Source of the DNA: Caryophanales bacterium
GTDB lineage: Bacteria; Bacillota; Bacilli; Bacillales; Amphibacillaceae
NCBI GenBank assembly: GCA_026168805.1
Contig: JAPFDS010000012.1
Location: forward strand, 1-64,000
Length of the DNA: 64,000 nt
Direction: 5' to 3'
Below are positions 8,107 to 15,918 of this stretch, in pieces (within the stretch, counting starts at the first letter, position 1; each line of letters begins with the position of its first letter). The position numbers and the translations under genes were made by a program. The notes beneath the pieces were generated by a model, which saw only the letters and a program-made list of their open reading frames with translations, made no database searches and had not been told where the DNA came from.

Positions 8107-8616
8107 GTGGGTAAAGACGGACATACAGTTGAATTATATAAACAAGCGATGGGGAACTATCCAACAGGCGTAACAGTTGTTACAGCCATTGATGAAGACG
8201 GCGAACCAATTGGTTTAACCGTAAATTCATTTGCTTCAGTATCCATTGATCCTATTTTGGTGTTATGGTCGATTGATGAAAGCGTTTTGACATATGCTAC
8301 CTTTAAAAATATCGACAAGTTCGCTGTAAATATTTTATCAAGCGATCAAAAGGATCTTGCTTTTTTATTTGCATCAAGAGAACAAGAGCGGTTTTTAAAC
8401 TGTGAGTGGACAATGTCAGATAATGGATTGCCTATTTTAACAGGTGCTGCGGCTACACTACAGTGTAAAACACATAATCAAATAGAAATTGGTGACCATA
8501 CAACATTATTTGGCGAAGTGATTGATATGCATGTAGAAGATGCGGATCCACTTCTCTACCACAAGAGAAAAATTGCACCCTTCCCTACATATTTTCATGA
8601 AAATAAATATGAGTAG
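8107..8616 (+). CDS. Flavin reductase-like (DIM6/NTAB) FMN-binding protein
   Basis: A 169-residue single-domain flavin reductase of the HpaC/flavin reductase-like family. Signatures are NYPTGVTVVTA near the N-terminus, GLTVNSFASVSIDPIL (FMN binding) and GDHTTLFGEV near the C-terminus. Such proteins supply reduced FMN to monooxygenases or act alone as FMN reductases; no monooxygenase is adjacent, so the partner is unknown. The GTG start has GGAGGAG six bases upstream, whereas an upstream in-frame TTG overlaps that binding site. It is a single gene flanked by two terminators. Confidence 0.85.
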   Translation: MGKDGHTVELYKQAMGNYPTGVTVVTAIDEDGEPIGLTVNSFASVSIDPILVLWSIDESVLTYATFKNIDKFAVNILSSDQKDLAFLFASREQERFLNCEWTMSDNGLPILTGAAATLQCKTHNQIEIGDHTTLFGEVIDMHVEDADPLLYHKRKIAPFPTYFHENKYE

Positions 8617-8621
8617 AACAA

Positions 8622-8667
8622 CAAAAAGACGGTCCTCCCTGATTTCAAAAGGAGACCGTCTTTTTTC
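8622..8667. terminator. Bidirectional terminator between flavin reductase and Usp genes
   Basis: AAAAAGACGGTC..TCC and GGA..GACCGTCTTTTTT form a long stem with A- and T-tracts on either side, between two convergent genes. The minus-strand gene's stop codon sits at its edge. Confidence 0.8.
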
Positions 8668-9338
8668 TATAAGTTCGGTGGTTCTTTAATTTGTTCTGTG
8701 ACGTGACTATCTGCCACGTGGACTTCAAAGGTCTTCCCTTCACAAACAAATTTAAACATCCCATTATTAAAATCTGTTCCAAGTTCCTTATAAAAGATTC
8801 CTTCGTACTGATTATGTTTCGAACGGGAGAATACGAGCTCATAGCCATCTTCATTTTTAAGTAAAAATGCGCGAACGCCTCGTTCATACATCTGCCCTTT
8901 TTCATTTCGAATCCCTCGGTCAATCGAAACGATATATATATCTGTAAATGGAGATAATTCCCGCTGCAGTGCGTTCACAAACGACCCCTTCGTAATCTCT
9001 TCCCAACGATTCTGTGGTGTTTGACCGATGACAACTTGTGTAATGTGAAATGCATCCGCTACTTCTGCAATTGCCCGAGTAATGGGTTGCTTCTCATTAT
9101 CTCTCATAATAAATTCATCGATACCAAGCTCATTCGTTAACTCTTCCCAACGGTCGACATAGCCAGATTTTTCAGCATCAAATTCGTCGTATGGCAATGG
9201 ATCCACTGTTAATACATACATTGGACAATTCAGTACCTTCGCTAATTTATGTCCTCGCTTAATTAACCGTTCACCATTTGGACCGTAATAGACACACACT
9301 AATATACTTTCGTCCACTTGGCCTTTTCCCTTTACCAT
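8667..9338 (-). CDS. Stand-alone KdpD-type universal stress protein domain
   Basis: A 223-residue cytoplasmic protein. Residues 10-50 (ILVCVYYGPNGERLIKRGHK, then LNCPMYVLTVD) and 105-135 (VVIGQTPQNRWEEITKGS) resemble the Usp domain of KdpD potassium-sensor kinases rather than free UspA proteins. The remaining 85 residues form an unrecognised alpha/beta tail and there is no kinase domain. In KdpD this domain senses the intracellular ionic state. Here it stands alone, divergently oriented from the Mrp Na+/H+ antiporter operon across a 486-bp gap, which suggests a link to cation homeostasis (inference). Confidence 0.7.
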   Translation of the reverse strand: MVKGKGQVDESILVCVYYGPNGERLIKRGHKLAKVLNCPMYVLTVDPLPYDEFDAEKSGYVDRWEELTNELGIDEFIMRDNEKQPITRAIAEVADAFHITQVVIGQTPQNRWEEITKGSFVNALQRELSPFTDIYIVSIDRGIRNEKGQMYERGVRAFLLKNEDGYELVFSRSKHNQYEGIFYKELGTDFNNGMFKFVCEGKTFEVHVADSHVTEQIKEPPNL

Positions 9339-9388
9339 GGCACTATCTCCAATCTTCGCATTTTAATAATAAAAACAATACATAATGG

Positions 9389-9504
9389 AGTGAATTTCAT
9401 AATTACCAAAACCAGCTGTGTCAATACAACATGTAGTTTCGAAAGGTTCAACGAAACTACATGTTGAAGTGATATGGCGTAAAATACGTATTATGAAATT
9501 CACT
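9389..9504. repeat. Nested double inverted repeat in the usp-mrp intergenic region
   Basis: The outer perfect 15-bp arms are AGTGAATTTCATAAT (9389-9403) and its reverse complement (9490-9504). Inside them is a second perfect pair, CAACATGTAGTTTCG (9427-9441) and CGAAACTACATGTTG (9452-9466), with a 10-bp loop. No T-run follows the inner stem. The outer arm sequence recurs before the formate dehydrogenase gene. It could be a regulatory region with paired operators or a small MITE-like element; no target-site duplication is visible. Confidence 0.75.
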
Positions 9505-9824
9505 AAATGAAATAAATTTCTTTTAAAATACTAATAATAACAAAATGAGTTCCTTATTTCAATCAAGCATACGATATTTTCTTTAAAATTGCTACAAAGT
9601 AGCTAGCCGATGAGTGTGCGCTCATCTAATTTATTGCTCGCCTGCTTAAGTTGCTATAAAATATACTTTCGTATGAAGTGCATCATACTCGTGTTTACGT
9701 TATAATTAATAAAGTTGATTAACATTCGGCTAAATAGATAAACCTACATTTTCATGCAACAACAGCTTCAGATGAACCCTTGCAACTGTATAGACAGTTG
9801 TGTACGAATAGGAGGTTACAACTT
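9505..9824 (+). other. AT-rich leader of the mrp operon
   Basis: No gene is seen here. The stretch holds a small hairpin (GATGAG-TGTGCG-CTCATC, 9609-9626), a TATAAT at 9701-9706 without a convincing -35, a CAACTG-TATAGA-CAGTTG dyad just before the mrpA ribosome binding site, and otherwise AT-rich sequence. A long untranslated leader is possible. I could not match it to a known riboswitch. Confidence 0.4.
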
Positions 9825-12218
9825 TTGTTACCTGTAAATTTGGCCATATTTATTCCATTTATTGCCGCAATATGTATTCCGTTTATGTACAGGAGAATGT
9901 CTCGGTTGCACCTTGGTTGGTTTGTGATCGCTATTCCTGCCATTGTGTTTATATCGCTTTTACCATACATAAAACCAGTTGCCAATGGAGAAACATTTAC
10001 CTATATAATGAACTGGATTCCTTCCTTTGACATTCACTTACTGACGTATGTGGATGGGTTAAGTGTATTATTTGGCTTACTCATTACTGGAATTGGAATT
10101 CTTGTGACGTTGTATTCCATTTATTACTTATCAAAAGAAGAATCTCTGCCCCATTTTTACATATATTTACTTTTATTTATGGGAAGTATGCTCGGTGTCG
10201 TATTTTCAGATCATTTAATCGGTCTGTATGTATTTTGGGAGTTAACGAGTATTTCCTCATTTTTACTCATCGCCTTTTGGTACCATCGAAAAGGATCTCG
10301 CTACGGTGCAAAGAAATCATTATTGATTACCATTACTGGTGGATTCGCCATGCTGATTGGATTCATCATGTTACATACGATTACTGACTCTTATAGTATT
10401 CGCGAAATCATTTCTGATGTGGGCACATATACAGATCATGCATTATTTATTCCTACGATGATTCTTATTCTACTTGGAGCTTTTTCAAAGTCAGCTCAAT
10501 TTCCATTTCACATTTGGCTCCCTGACGCAATGGAAGCACCAACACCTGTAAGTGCCTATCTACACTCAGCAACAATGGTTAAGGCTGGAATTTACCTTGT
10601 TGCCCGCTTAACCCCGATTTTTGCTAGTGAAATCCTTTGGTTTTATCTCGTAAGTGGGATTGGGTTGCTCACCCTTCTTTGGGGATCGTTTACGGCTATT
10701 CGCCAAACAGACTTAAAAGCATTACTTGCCTATTCGACGGTCAGTCAACTTGGACTCATTATGAGTTTAATTGGGGTAGGTTCACTTGCATATTATGTCA
10801 CAGATTCAACAGCTGTTACTTTATTTACCCAAGCTGGATTTGCGGCTGTATTTCATTTGGTGAACCACTCGACCTTTAAAGGTGCACTCTTTATGGTTAT
10901 TGGAATTGTCGACTTCCAAGTCGGAACCCGGGATATTCGAAGGCTCGGTGGACTTGTCTCACTCATGCCAATTTCCTTTACTATCGCACTCATTGGTAGC
11001 TTTTCCATGGCAGGACTTCCACCTTTTAATGGGTTTTTAAGTAAAGAAATGTTTTTCAGCGCAATGTTGCATGTACAGGAAGCAAACATTTTCACGTCAG
11101 AAGCACTCCCAGTTCTATTTCCTGTTATTGCTTGGGTAGCTAGTTTATTTACCTTTATCTATTGTTTAATCATCGTCTTTAAAACATTTTTCGGAAAAAT
11201 TCATGTGGATGAAGAGCGCATTGCTAGTGAACCAAAAATTGGCATGCTTGTCAGTCCGGCTATTTTAGCCATGGCCATTGTCGGGATTTTCTTTTTCCCA
11301 AGTGGTTTGCAACAAAACATTTTAGTTCCGGCAGCGTCAAGTATTTATCCTGGGATCGATCTTTCTCATCTCGCGACACCAATTTCTTGGTGGCATGGAT
11401 GGAATACGGAAATATTCATGACCCTAGGACTGATTGTATGTGGAACGTTGCTATACCTAGGATTAAAATATTTTATGAACGTATACAAGCTGTTTCCTAC
11501 CCATTGGTCCTTTGACACGTTGTATAATTCCGGATTGGATCGCTTGGAAAAAAGTGCAGCCACAGTAACCAATACGTATATGACTGGGTATTTGCGTGAT
11601 TACTTCCGATATATCTTTATCTTTTTGATCGTCGTAACGCTTGGTGTCTTTTTCTATACAGGAGCATTTTCATTTACGTTAGAAAATGACTCACCTATTC
11701 ATGCATTTGAATGGATTTTAACGACCGTTATGATCATTGCTGCGATTATGATTTTATTCGCTAAATCACGACTATCTGCAATTCTATTTAATGGACTGCT
11801 TGGGTTTTCCATTGCGATGTTTTTCGTGCTATTCCGCGCACCGGATTTAGCCTTAACACAACTAGTGATTGAAACAGTCACAACCGCTCTTTTCTTACTA
11901 TGCTTTTACTTTTTACCGGCATGGGTTGGAAAAGAAACGGATCGCAAACTAAATATCCCTAATCTCATCATATCTCTTGGGGTTGGAGCGACAGTTGTTC
12001 TTACTGCACTATCGGTACACAATGGAAAACTCGTTGATTCCATTTCTTCATTCTTTGAAAATGCGGATGAATTAGCGGGTGGACAAAACATTGTAAACTC
12101 CATTTTAGCTGACTTCCGTGCATTTGATACGATGCTTGAAGTTGTCGTATTGTTCATTGCTGGAATTGGTGTATATACACTTGTAAAACTAAAAGGTAAA
12201 AAAGAGGTGGATAAATAA
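9825..12218 (+). CDS. mrpA: Mrp cation/proton antiporter subunit A
   Basis: A 797-residue polytopic membrane protein related to respiratory complex I subunit NuoL. It is the large proton-translocating subunit of the Mrp Na+(K+)/H+ antiporter. Signature stretches are FWELTSISSFLLIAFW, SAQFPFHIWLPDAMEAPTPV, AYLHSATMVKAGIY and GLPPFNGFLSKEMFF. The C-terminal 200 residues contain the MrpB-like extension (FVLFRAPDLALTQLVIET) seen in Bacillus MrpA. The start is TTG with AGGAGG ten bases upstream, giving the N-terminus MLPVNLAIFIPF; an earlier in-frame TTG lacks a binding site. It is the first gene of mrpABCDEFG and overlaps mrpB by one base. Confidence 0.95.
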   Translation: MLPVNLAIFIPFIAAICIPFMYRRMSRLHLGWFVIAIPAIVFISLLPYIKPVANGETFTYIMNWIPSFDIHLLTYVDGLSVLFGLLITGIGILVTLYSIYYLSKEESLPHFYIYLLLFMGSMLGVVFSDHLIGLYVFWELTSISSFLLIAFWYHRKGSRYGAKKSLLITITGGFAMLIGFIMLHTITDSYSIREIISDVGTYTDHALFIPTMILILLGAFSKSAQFPFHIWLPDAMEAPTPVSAYLHSATMVKAGIYLVARLTPIFASEILWFYLVSGIGLLTLLWGSFTAIRQTDLKALLAYSTVSQLGLIMSLIGVGSLAYYVTDSTAVTLFTQAGFAAVFHLVNHSTFKGALFMVIGIVDFQVGTRDIRRLGGLVSLMPISFTIALIGSFSMAGLPPFNGFLSKEMFFSAMLHVQEANIFTSEALPVLFPVIAWVASLFTFIYCLIIVFKTFFGKIHVDEERIASEPKIGMLVSPAILAMAIVGIFFFPSGLQQNILVPAASSIYPGIDLSHLATPISWWHGWNTEIFMTLGLIVCGTLLYLGLKYFMNVYKLFPTHWSFDTLYNSGLDRLEKSAATVTNTYMTGYLRDYFRYIFIFLIVVTLGVFFYTGAFSFTLENDSPIHAFEWILTTVMIIAAIMILFAKSRLSAILFNGLLGFSIAMFFVLFRAPDLALTQLVIETVTTALFLLCFYFLPAWVGKETDRKLNIPNLIISLGVGATVVLTALSVHNGKLVDSISSFFENADELAGGQNIVNSILADFRAFDTMLEVVVLFIAGIGVYTLVKLKGKKEVDK

Positions 12219-12640
12219 TGCGGATTAACGATGTCATTTTACAGTCGGTTACAAAAGTCGTTGTCTTTATTATTTTCACCTTAGCGATTTATTTATTTGT
12301 GTCCGGGCATAACAATCCTGGTGGAGGATTTGTAAGTGGGCTGATTCTTGCGTCTGCGTTCTGTCTACTTTTTTTAGCGTATGATACGGAGACGATTCGT
12401 AAAGGAATTCCCATTGACTTTAAAGTGATTGCTGCCAGTGGAGCATTTATTGTCGTTGCGTGTGGTCTTGGGTCTGTGCTTTTCGGAGAAGCTTTTCTAT
12501 ATCAAACGTTTACGACATATACTTTACCTTTATTTGGTGAAACAGAATTTGCAACAGTGACCATATTTGAAACGGGTGTCGCTTTGGCTGTTGTTGGGGT
12601 TGTCGTAACGATTATTTTAAGTATTAGTGAGGATGTGTAA
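12218..12640 (+). CDS. mrpB: Mrp antiporter subunit B
   Basis: A 140-residue protein with about four membrane helices. VSGHNNPGGGFVSGLILASA and the following LAYDTETIR loop are the MrpB family signature. It is a structural subunit of the hetero-oligomeric Mrp complex. The ATG overlaps the mrpA stop (TAATG), indicating coupled translation. Confidence 0.95.
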   Translation: MRINDVILQSVTKVVVFIIFTLAIYLFVSGHNNPGGGFVSGLILASAFCLLFLAYDTETIRKGIPIDFKVIAASGAFIVVACGLGSVLFGEAFLYQTFTTYTLPLFGETEFATVTIFETGVALAVVGVVVTIILSISEDV

Positions 12641-12643
12641 GCG

Positions 12644-12982
12644 ATGGAAACATTAATGATTATACTGTCAGGTGTACTCGTCACTGTTGCCACCTATTTA
12701 ATTTTATCTAGAAATGCTGTTCGCATTATTTTAGGGACAGCTTTGCTTACACATGCCAGTCACATATTACTGATGACGATGGGTGGATTTGGCGGAACAA
12801 ACGTACCGATTACAGGAGAAAATGGCGCCGATTATGTGGATGCTCTTCCGCAAGCCCTCATATTAACATCGATTGTGATTAGCTTTGGGGTAACAGCATT
12901 TTTCTTAGTGCTCTCTTACCGTACATATAAAGAGCTTGGATCAGATGATATGTATATATTAAGGGGGAGAAGAAATGAATAA
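12644..12982 (+). CDS. mrpC: Mrp antiporter subunit C (NuoK-like)
   Basis: A 112-residue, three-helix protein homologous to complex I NuoK/MnhC. Motifs include SRNAVRIILGTALLTHASH and DALPQALILTSIVISFGVTA. It starts three bases after mrpB and its end overlaps mrpD by eight bases. Confidence 0.95.
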   Translation: METLMIILSGVLVTVATYLILSRNAVRIILGTALLTHASHILLMTMGGFGGTNVPITGENGADYVDALPQALILTSIVISFGVTAFFLVLSYRTYKELGSDDMYILRGRRNE

Positions 12983-14453
12983 TATGATTGTTTTCCCAAT
13001 GATTCTCCCGGTGTTAACAGCCATCTTCCTCGTATTTATTAGAAAACACATCTTGATCCAACGTTGGATCAGTGTAATCGTAATGCTCGCCAACGTAGGT
13101 TTGAGTATTGTTATATTATTGCACGTACAAACAGAAGGAATTATGCGGTTAGATTTCGGTGGCTGGGAGCCGCCATTTGGGATTTTATTTGTTGCGGATT
13201 CCTTTTCTATGTTACTCGTCGTGACAACAAATATCGTAACCGTCGTTTGTCTTTTGTACGCGATGTTTTCAGTGGGCAAAGAGTTTGAATATATGTTTTT
13301 TTATTCCTTCGTCCTCTTTTTAATCGGGGGCGTAAATGCTTCGTTTTTAACGGGTGATTTGTTCAACTTATTCGTTAGCTTTGAAGTAATGCTTCTTGCT
13401 TCGTATGCGTTAATTGCTTTTGGTGGAAAAAAGATTCAGTTAAAAAAGTCCATTCCATACATCGCCATCAACGTTGTTTCCTCGTGGATTTTCCTCGTGG
13501 CAATTGCGTATGTATATGGAACGCTTGGAACGTTAAATTTAGCACACCTATCGCAAATTATTGCTGAAGAAGGACAAACGCCAATTTTAACAGTGATTAG
13601 TATTCTGTTTTTAATCGTATTCAGTTTAAAATCGGGATTACTCCTGTATCAATGGCTACCGGCTTCGTATAGTGCACCACCAACGGCGATTGCAGCTTTG
13701 TTCGGGGCACTTCTGACAAAAGTAGGCATTTATGCGATGTTTCGGATATTCACACTGTTGTTTTATCATGAGCCACAAATTACCCACATGCTTATTGGTG
13801 TTTTAGCTGGGCTCACATTAATTAGCGGAAGTATCGGAGCAATTGCTTCCAATGATATCAGGTACATCGTTTCGTATAACGTCATTATCGCAGTGGGCTT
13901 CATTTTAGTAGGACTTGCTATTGGAACGAACACTGCCATTGAAGGTTCGATTTACTATATTATTCACGATATGATTGTTAAAGCACTGCTCTTTTTAATT
14001 GCTGGAACGATGATTAGTTTATCCGGTTCCCCAAAAATGAATCGCATGAGCGGGCTCATCAGGAACTATCCAATCTTAGGCTGGCTGTTCTTTATCGTCA
14101 TGCTTGCTTTAGCCGGAATCCCTCCGTTGAGTGGTTTTATTGGCAAAGTTTTACTTGGAAAAGGTGCGATTGAAGCCGGCTCCTATGTACTACTCGCTTT
14201 AAGCTTTATCTCAGCACTGTTCGTCTTATATTCGCTTCTGCGCATTTTTATGGACTGTTTCTGGGGGGAAACGATGTTAAGTGCTGAAGACGAACCACCT
14301 CTTCGAAAAGGAATTTTGTTTCCTTTAATTGTACTCGGAGTACTCACTTTTGCATTAGGTCTTGCTCCTGAGAGTATTGCCACCTTTGTCATAGACGGTG
14401 CTGAAACATTAGTCAATCCATCCATTTATATAGACGCGATTTTTGATCAATAA
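12975..14453 (+). CDS. mrpD: Mrp antiporter subunit D (NuoN/M-like)
   Basis: A 492-residue polytopic subunit of the complex I antiporter-like family. Motifs include FVSFEVMLLASYALIAFGGK, YQWLPASYSAPPTAIAALF, HDMIVKALLFLIAGTMI and LAGIPPLSGFIGKVLLGKG. The glutamate in SFEVMLL and the lysines in HDMIVKAL and FIGKVLLGK are typical proton-path residues of the family. It overlaps mrpC by eight bases, and a purine-rich AAGGGGGAGAAG precedes the ATG. Confidence 0.95.
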   Translation: MNNMIVFPMILPVLTAIFLVFIRKHILIQRWISVIVMLANVGLSIVILLHVQTEGIMRLDFGGWEPPFGILFVADSFSMLLVVTTNIVTVVCLLYAMFSVGKEFEYMFFYSFVLFLIGGVNASFLTGDLFNLFVSFEVMLLASYALIAFGGKKIQLKKSIPYIAINVVSSWIFLVAIAYVYGTLGTLNLAHLSQIIAEEGQTPILTVISILFLIVFSLKSGLLLYQWLPASYSAPPTAIAALFGALLTKVGIYAMFRIFTLLFYHEPQITHMLIGVLAGLTLISGSIGAIASNDIRYIVSYNVIIAVGFILVGLAIGTNTAIEGSIYYIIHDMIVKALLFLIAGTMISLSGSPKMNRMSGLIRNYPILGWLFFIVMLALAGIPPLSGFIGKVLLGKGAIEAGSYVLLALSFISALFVLYSLLRIFMDCFWGETMLSAEDEPPLRKGILFPLIVLGVLTFALGLAPESIATFVIDGAETLVNPSIYIDAIFDQ

Positions 14454-14483
14454 TTATACGAATGTAGGAAGTGGTGACGTGCA

Positions 14484-14966
14484 ATGGCTACACAATTTAT
14501 AATGAATTTATTCATCGCCTTATTATGGGTCTTATTTAAAGATGAAGAAGTATTTCGTGTGTCAACATTTACGGCTGGATTTCTTGTTGGTATCGGAATT
14601 GTGTTTCTCATGCGCCGTTTTTTCGGTGGGCGGTTTTATTTACACCGCCTGTATTCCGTGATTAAACTAGTATTTATTTTTATTTCTGAAACATTGCAAT
14701 CCGCTTGGATGGTTATTAAACATATTTTAGCACCAAAAATAGATATTGAACCTGGGATCTTTCGCTATGAAACCGTTTTGCGCGGGGAGTGGGAAGTACC
14801 AACATTAGCACTCCTACTTACGCTGACACCCGGTTCTGTCGTGATGGAAGTGACGCCTGAAGGGAATGTGTTTTATATCCATGCGATGGACATTACACGA
14901 ACAAAAGGCGACCTCGAAAAGTCTTTAGAGAAGTTTGAAAATGCAATTATGGAGGTGACACGTTAA
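14484..14966 (+). CDS. mrpE: Mrp antiporter subunit E
   Basis: A 160-residue protein. Two or three N-terminal helices are followed by a cytoplasmic domain with the family motif LRGEWEVPTLALLLTLTPGS and VFYIHAMDI. MrpE is needed for assembly of an active antiporter. The last base of its stop codon is the first base of mrpF (TAATG). Confidence 0.95.
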   Translation: MATQFIMNLFIALLWVLFKDEEVFRVSTFTAGFLVGIGIVFLMRRFFGGRFYLHRLYSVIKLVFIFISETLQSAWMVIKHILAPKIDIEPGIFRYETVLRGEWEVPTLALLLTLTPGSVVMEVTPEGNVFYIHAMDITRTKGDLEKSLEKFENAIMEVTR

Positions 14967-15250
14967 TGACTACAACGATCCTCGTTATTTCCCTGACATT
15001 GTTTGGTGTAGCGATTGCAATTACGTTTACGCGTATTTTGCTTGGACCGACGTTTTCAGACCGTGTCATTGCCATGGACGTCATAGGGGTCAATTTAATT
15101 TCTGCCATGTCCATTGTCTCCATTTTATATGAAACAAAAGCATTTCTCGATGTCATGTTAATTTTGGCAATTTTAGCCTTCATTAGTACAATTGCCTTTT
15201 CTAAATTTTTAGAGAGGGGTGCCATCATTGAGCGGAAACGTAAGCTTTGA
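14966..15250 (+). CDS. mrpF: Mrp antiporter subunit F
   Basis: A 94-residue, three-helix subunit. Signatures are RILLGPTFSDRVIAMDVIGV and FLDVMLILAILAFIST. It overlaps mrpE by one base and mrpG by about 23 bases, in keeping with the tight packing of the operon. Confidence 0.95.
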   Translation: MTTTILVISLTLFGVAIAITFTRILLGPTFSDRVIAMDVIGVNLISAMSIVSILYETKAFLDVMLILAILAFISTIAFSKFLERGAIIERKRKL

Positions 15251-15614
15251 ACATATCGGTGTATTTTTAATTTTAATTGGAAGTATTTTGAGCGTCATTA
15301 GTGCGATTGGACTCATCCGATTTCCGGATGTATACACACGCGCACACGCCGCGACAAAAACGACAACCGTTGCAGTACTTATTACGTTGGTTGGGGTATT
15401 TTTATATTTCTGGTTAGCAGAACATTTCATTAGTGTCCGGGTCATGTTAGTCATTCTGTTCGTTTTCTTGACTGCACCTGTTTCCGGCCACCTTATTTTA
15501 CGCGCATCCTATCGTGCAAAAGTGAAAATGGCTGATACAACGATTGAAGATGAGTTAAAAAAGGTGATCCAACCTAAAAAACAAAAAAAGAGTAAAGAGA
15601 AGACGGATGAATGA
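15228..15614 (+). CDS. mrpG: Mrp antiporter subunit G
   Basis: A 128-residue protein with three membrane helices and a lysine-rich C-terminus. Signatures are AIGLIRFPDVYTRAHAATK and TAPVSGHLILRASYR. I chose the TTG start because GAGAGGGG lies eight bases upstream; an in-frame GTG at 15219 would sit inside that site and add only three residues. It is the last gene of the mrp operon. A repeat block and a terminator follow. Confidence 0.93.
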   Translation: MSGNVSFEHIGVFLILIGSILSVISAIGLIRFPDVYTRAHAATKTTTVAVLITLVGVFLYFWLAEHFISVRVMLVILFVFLTAPVSGHLILRASYRAKVKMADTTIEDELKKVIQPKKQKKSKEKTDE

Positions 15615-15627
15615 GGATTGGAACGGG

Positions 15628-15831
15628 GTTAGTGCTTGGATTTGGGGCTGTTGATGAAATTGGGGCACTATCATGAGGGTTAGTTCCTGGATCATGCGCC
15701 CCTACCGGAATTGAGGCACTATCACGAGGGTTAGTCCTCGGATTTAGAGCTCCTATCAAAATCGAGGCGCTATCACAGATGTTAGTGCCTGGATCCTATG
15801 CTCTTCCCAAAATCCAGACGCTATAACAGAA
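15628..15831. repeat. Four 51-bp degenerate tandem repeats
   Basis: GTTAGT(G/T/C)C(C/T) recurs at 15628, 15679, 15730 and 15781, exactly 51 bp apart. Each unit also carries a GGCACTATCA-type segment (GGGGCACTATCATGAGGG, GAGGCACTATCACGAGGG, GAGGCGCTATCACAG) that can pair with the TTAGTGCC-like segment next to it. The units are diverged. The block lies in a convergent gap, and a second block of the same period and core sits near 41.3 kb. Confidence 0.85.
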
Positions 15832-15843
15832 TTAAAAACAATC

Positions 15844-15885
15844 CACAAAAAAAGCATTCAACTTGTGCATGAATGCTTTTTTGTG
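15844..15885. terminator. Bidirectional terminator between mrpG and rlmN
   Basis: CACAAAAAAAGCATTCA and TGAATGCTTTTTTGTG form a strong stem with a 9-base loop, with A- and T-tracts on both flanks, between convergent genes. Confidence 0.85.
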
Positions 15886-15890
15886 TCTCG

Positions 15891-15918
15891 CTAGCTTATC
15901 CACATGTGGATAAGCTAG
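15891..15918. promoter_or_regulatory. Perfect 28-bp palindrome of two head-to-head DnaA boxes
   Basis: CTAGCTTATCCACA followed directly by its reverse complement TGTGGATAAGCTAG. Each half contains TTATCCACA, the consensus DnaA box. The palindrome touches the rlmN stop codon and has no spacer, so it is a poor hairpin terminator. I infer a possible DnaA-binding or titration site away from oriC. Confidence 0.55.

Noticed and set aside
9701..9706. A perfect TATAAT -10 in the mrp leader
   Set aside because: No acceptable -35 lies 16-18 bp upstream and there is no extended -10, so I mention it only in the leader entry and do not call a promoter.
9339..9824. A ydaO-type c-di-AMP riboswitch in front of mrp
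   Set aside because: The location and gene context would fit, but I could not find the conserved ydaO core in the sequence.
15574..15759. A minus-strand frame with a 17-residue repeat (NPRTNPRDSASIP type) over the 51-bp block
   Set aside because: The 51-bp period is a multiple of three, so any open frame looks repetitive. There is no ribosome binding site, it overlaps the end of mrpG, and the same frame does not run on through the block.
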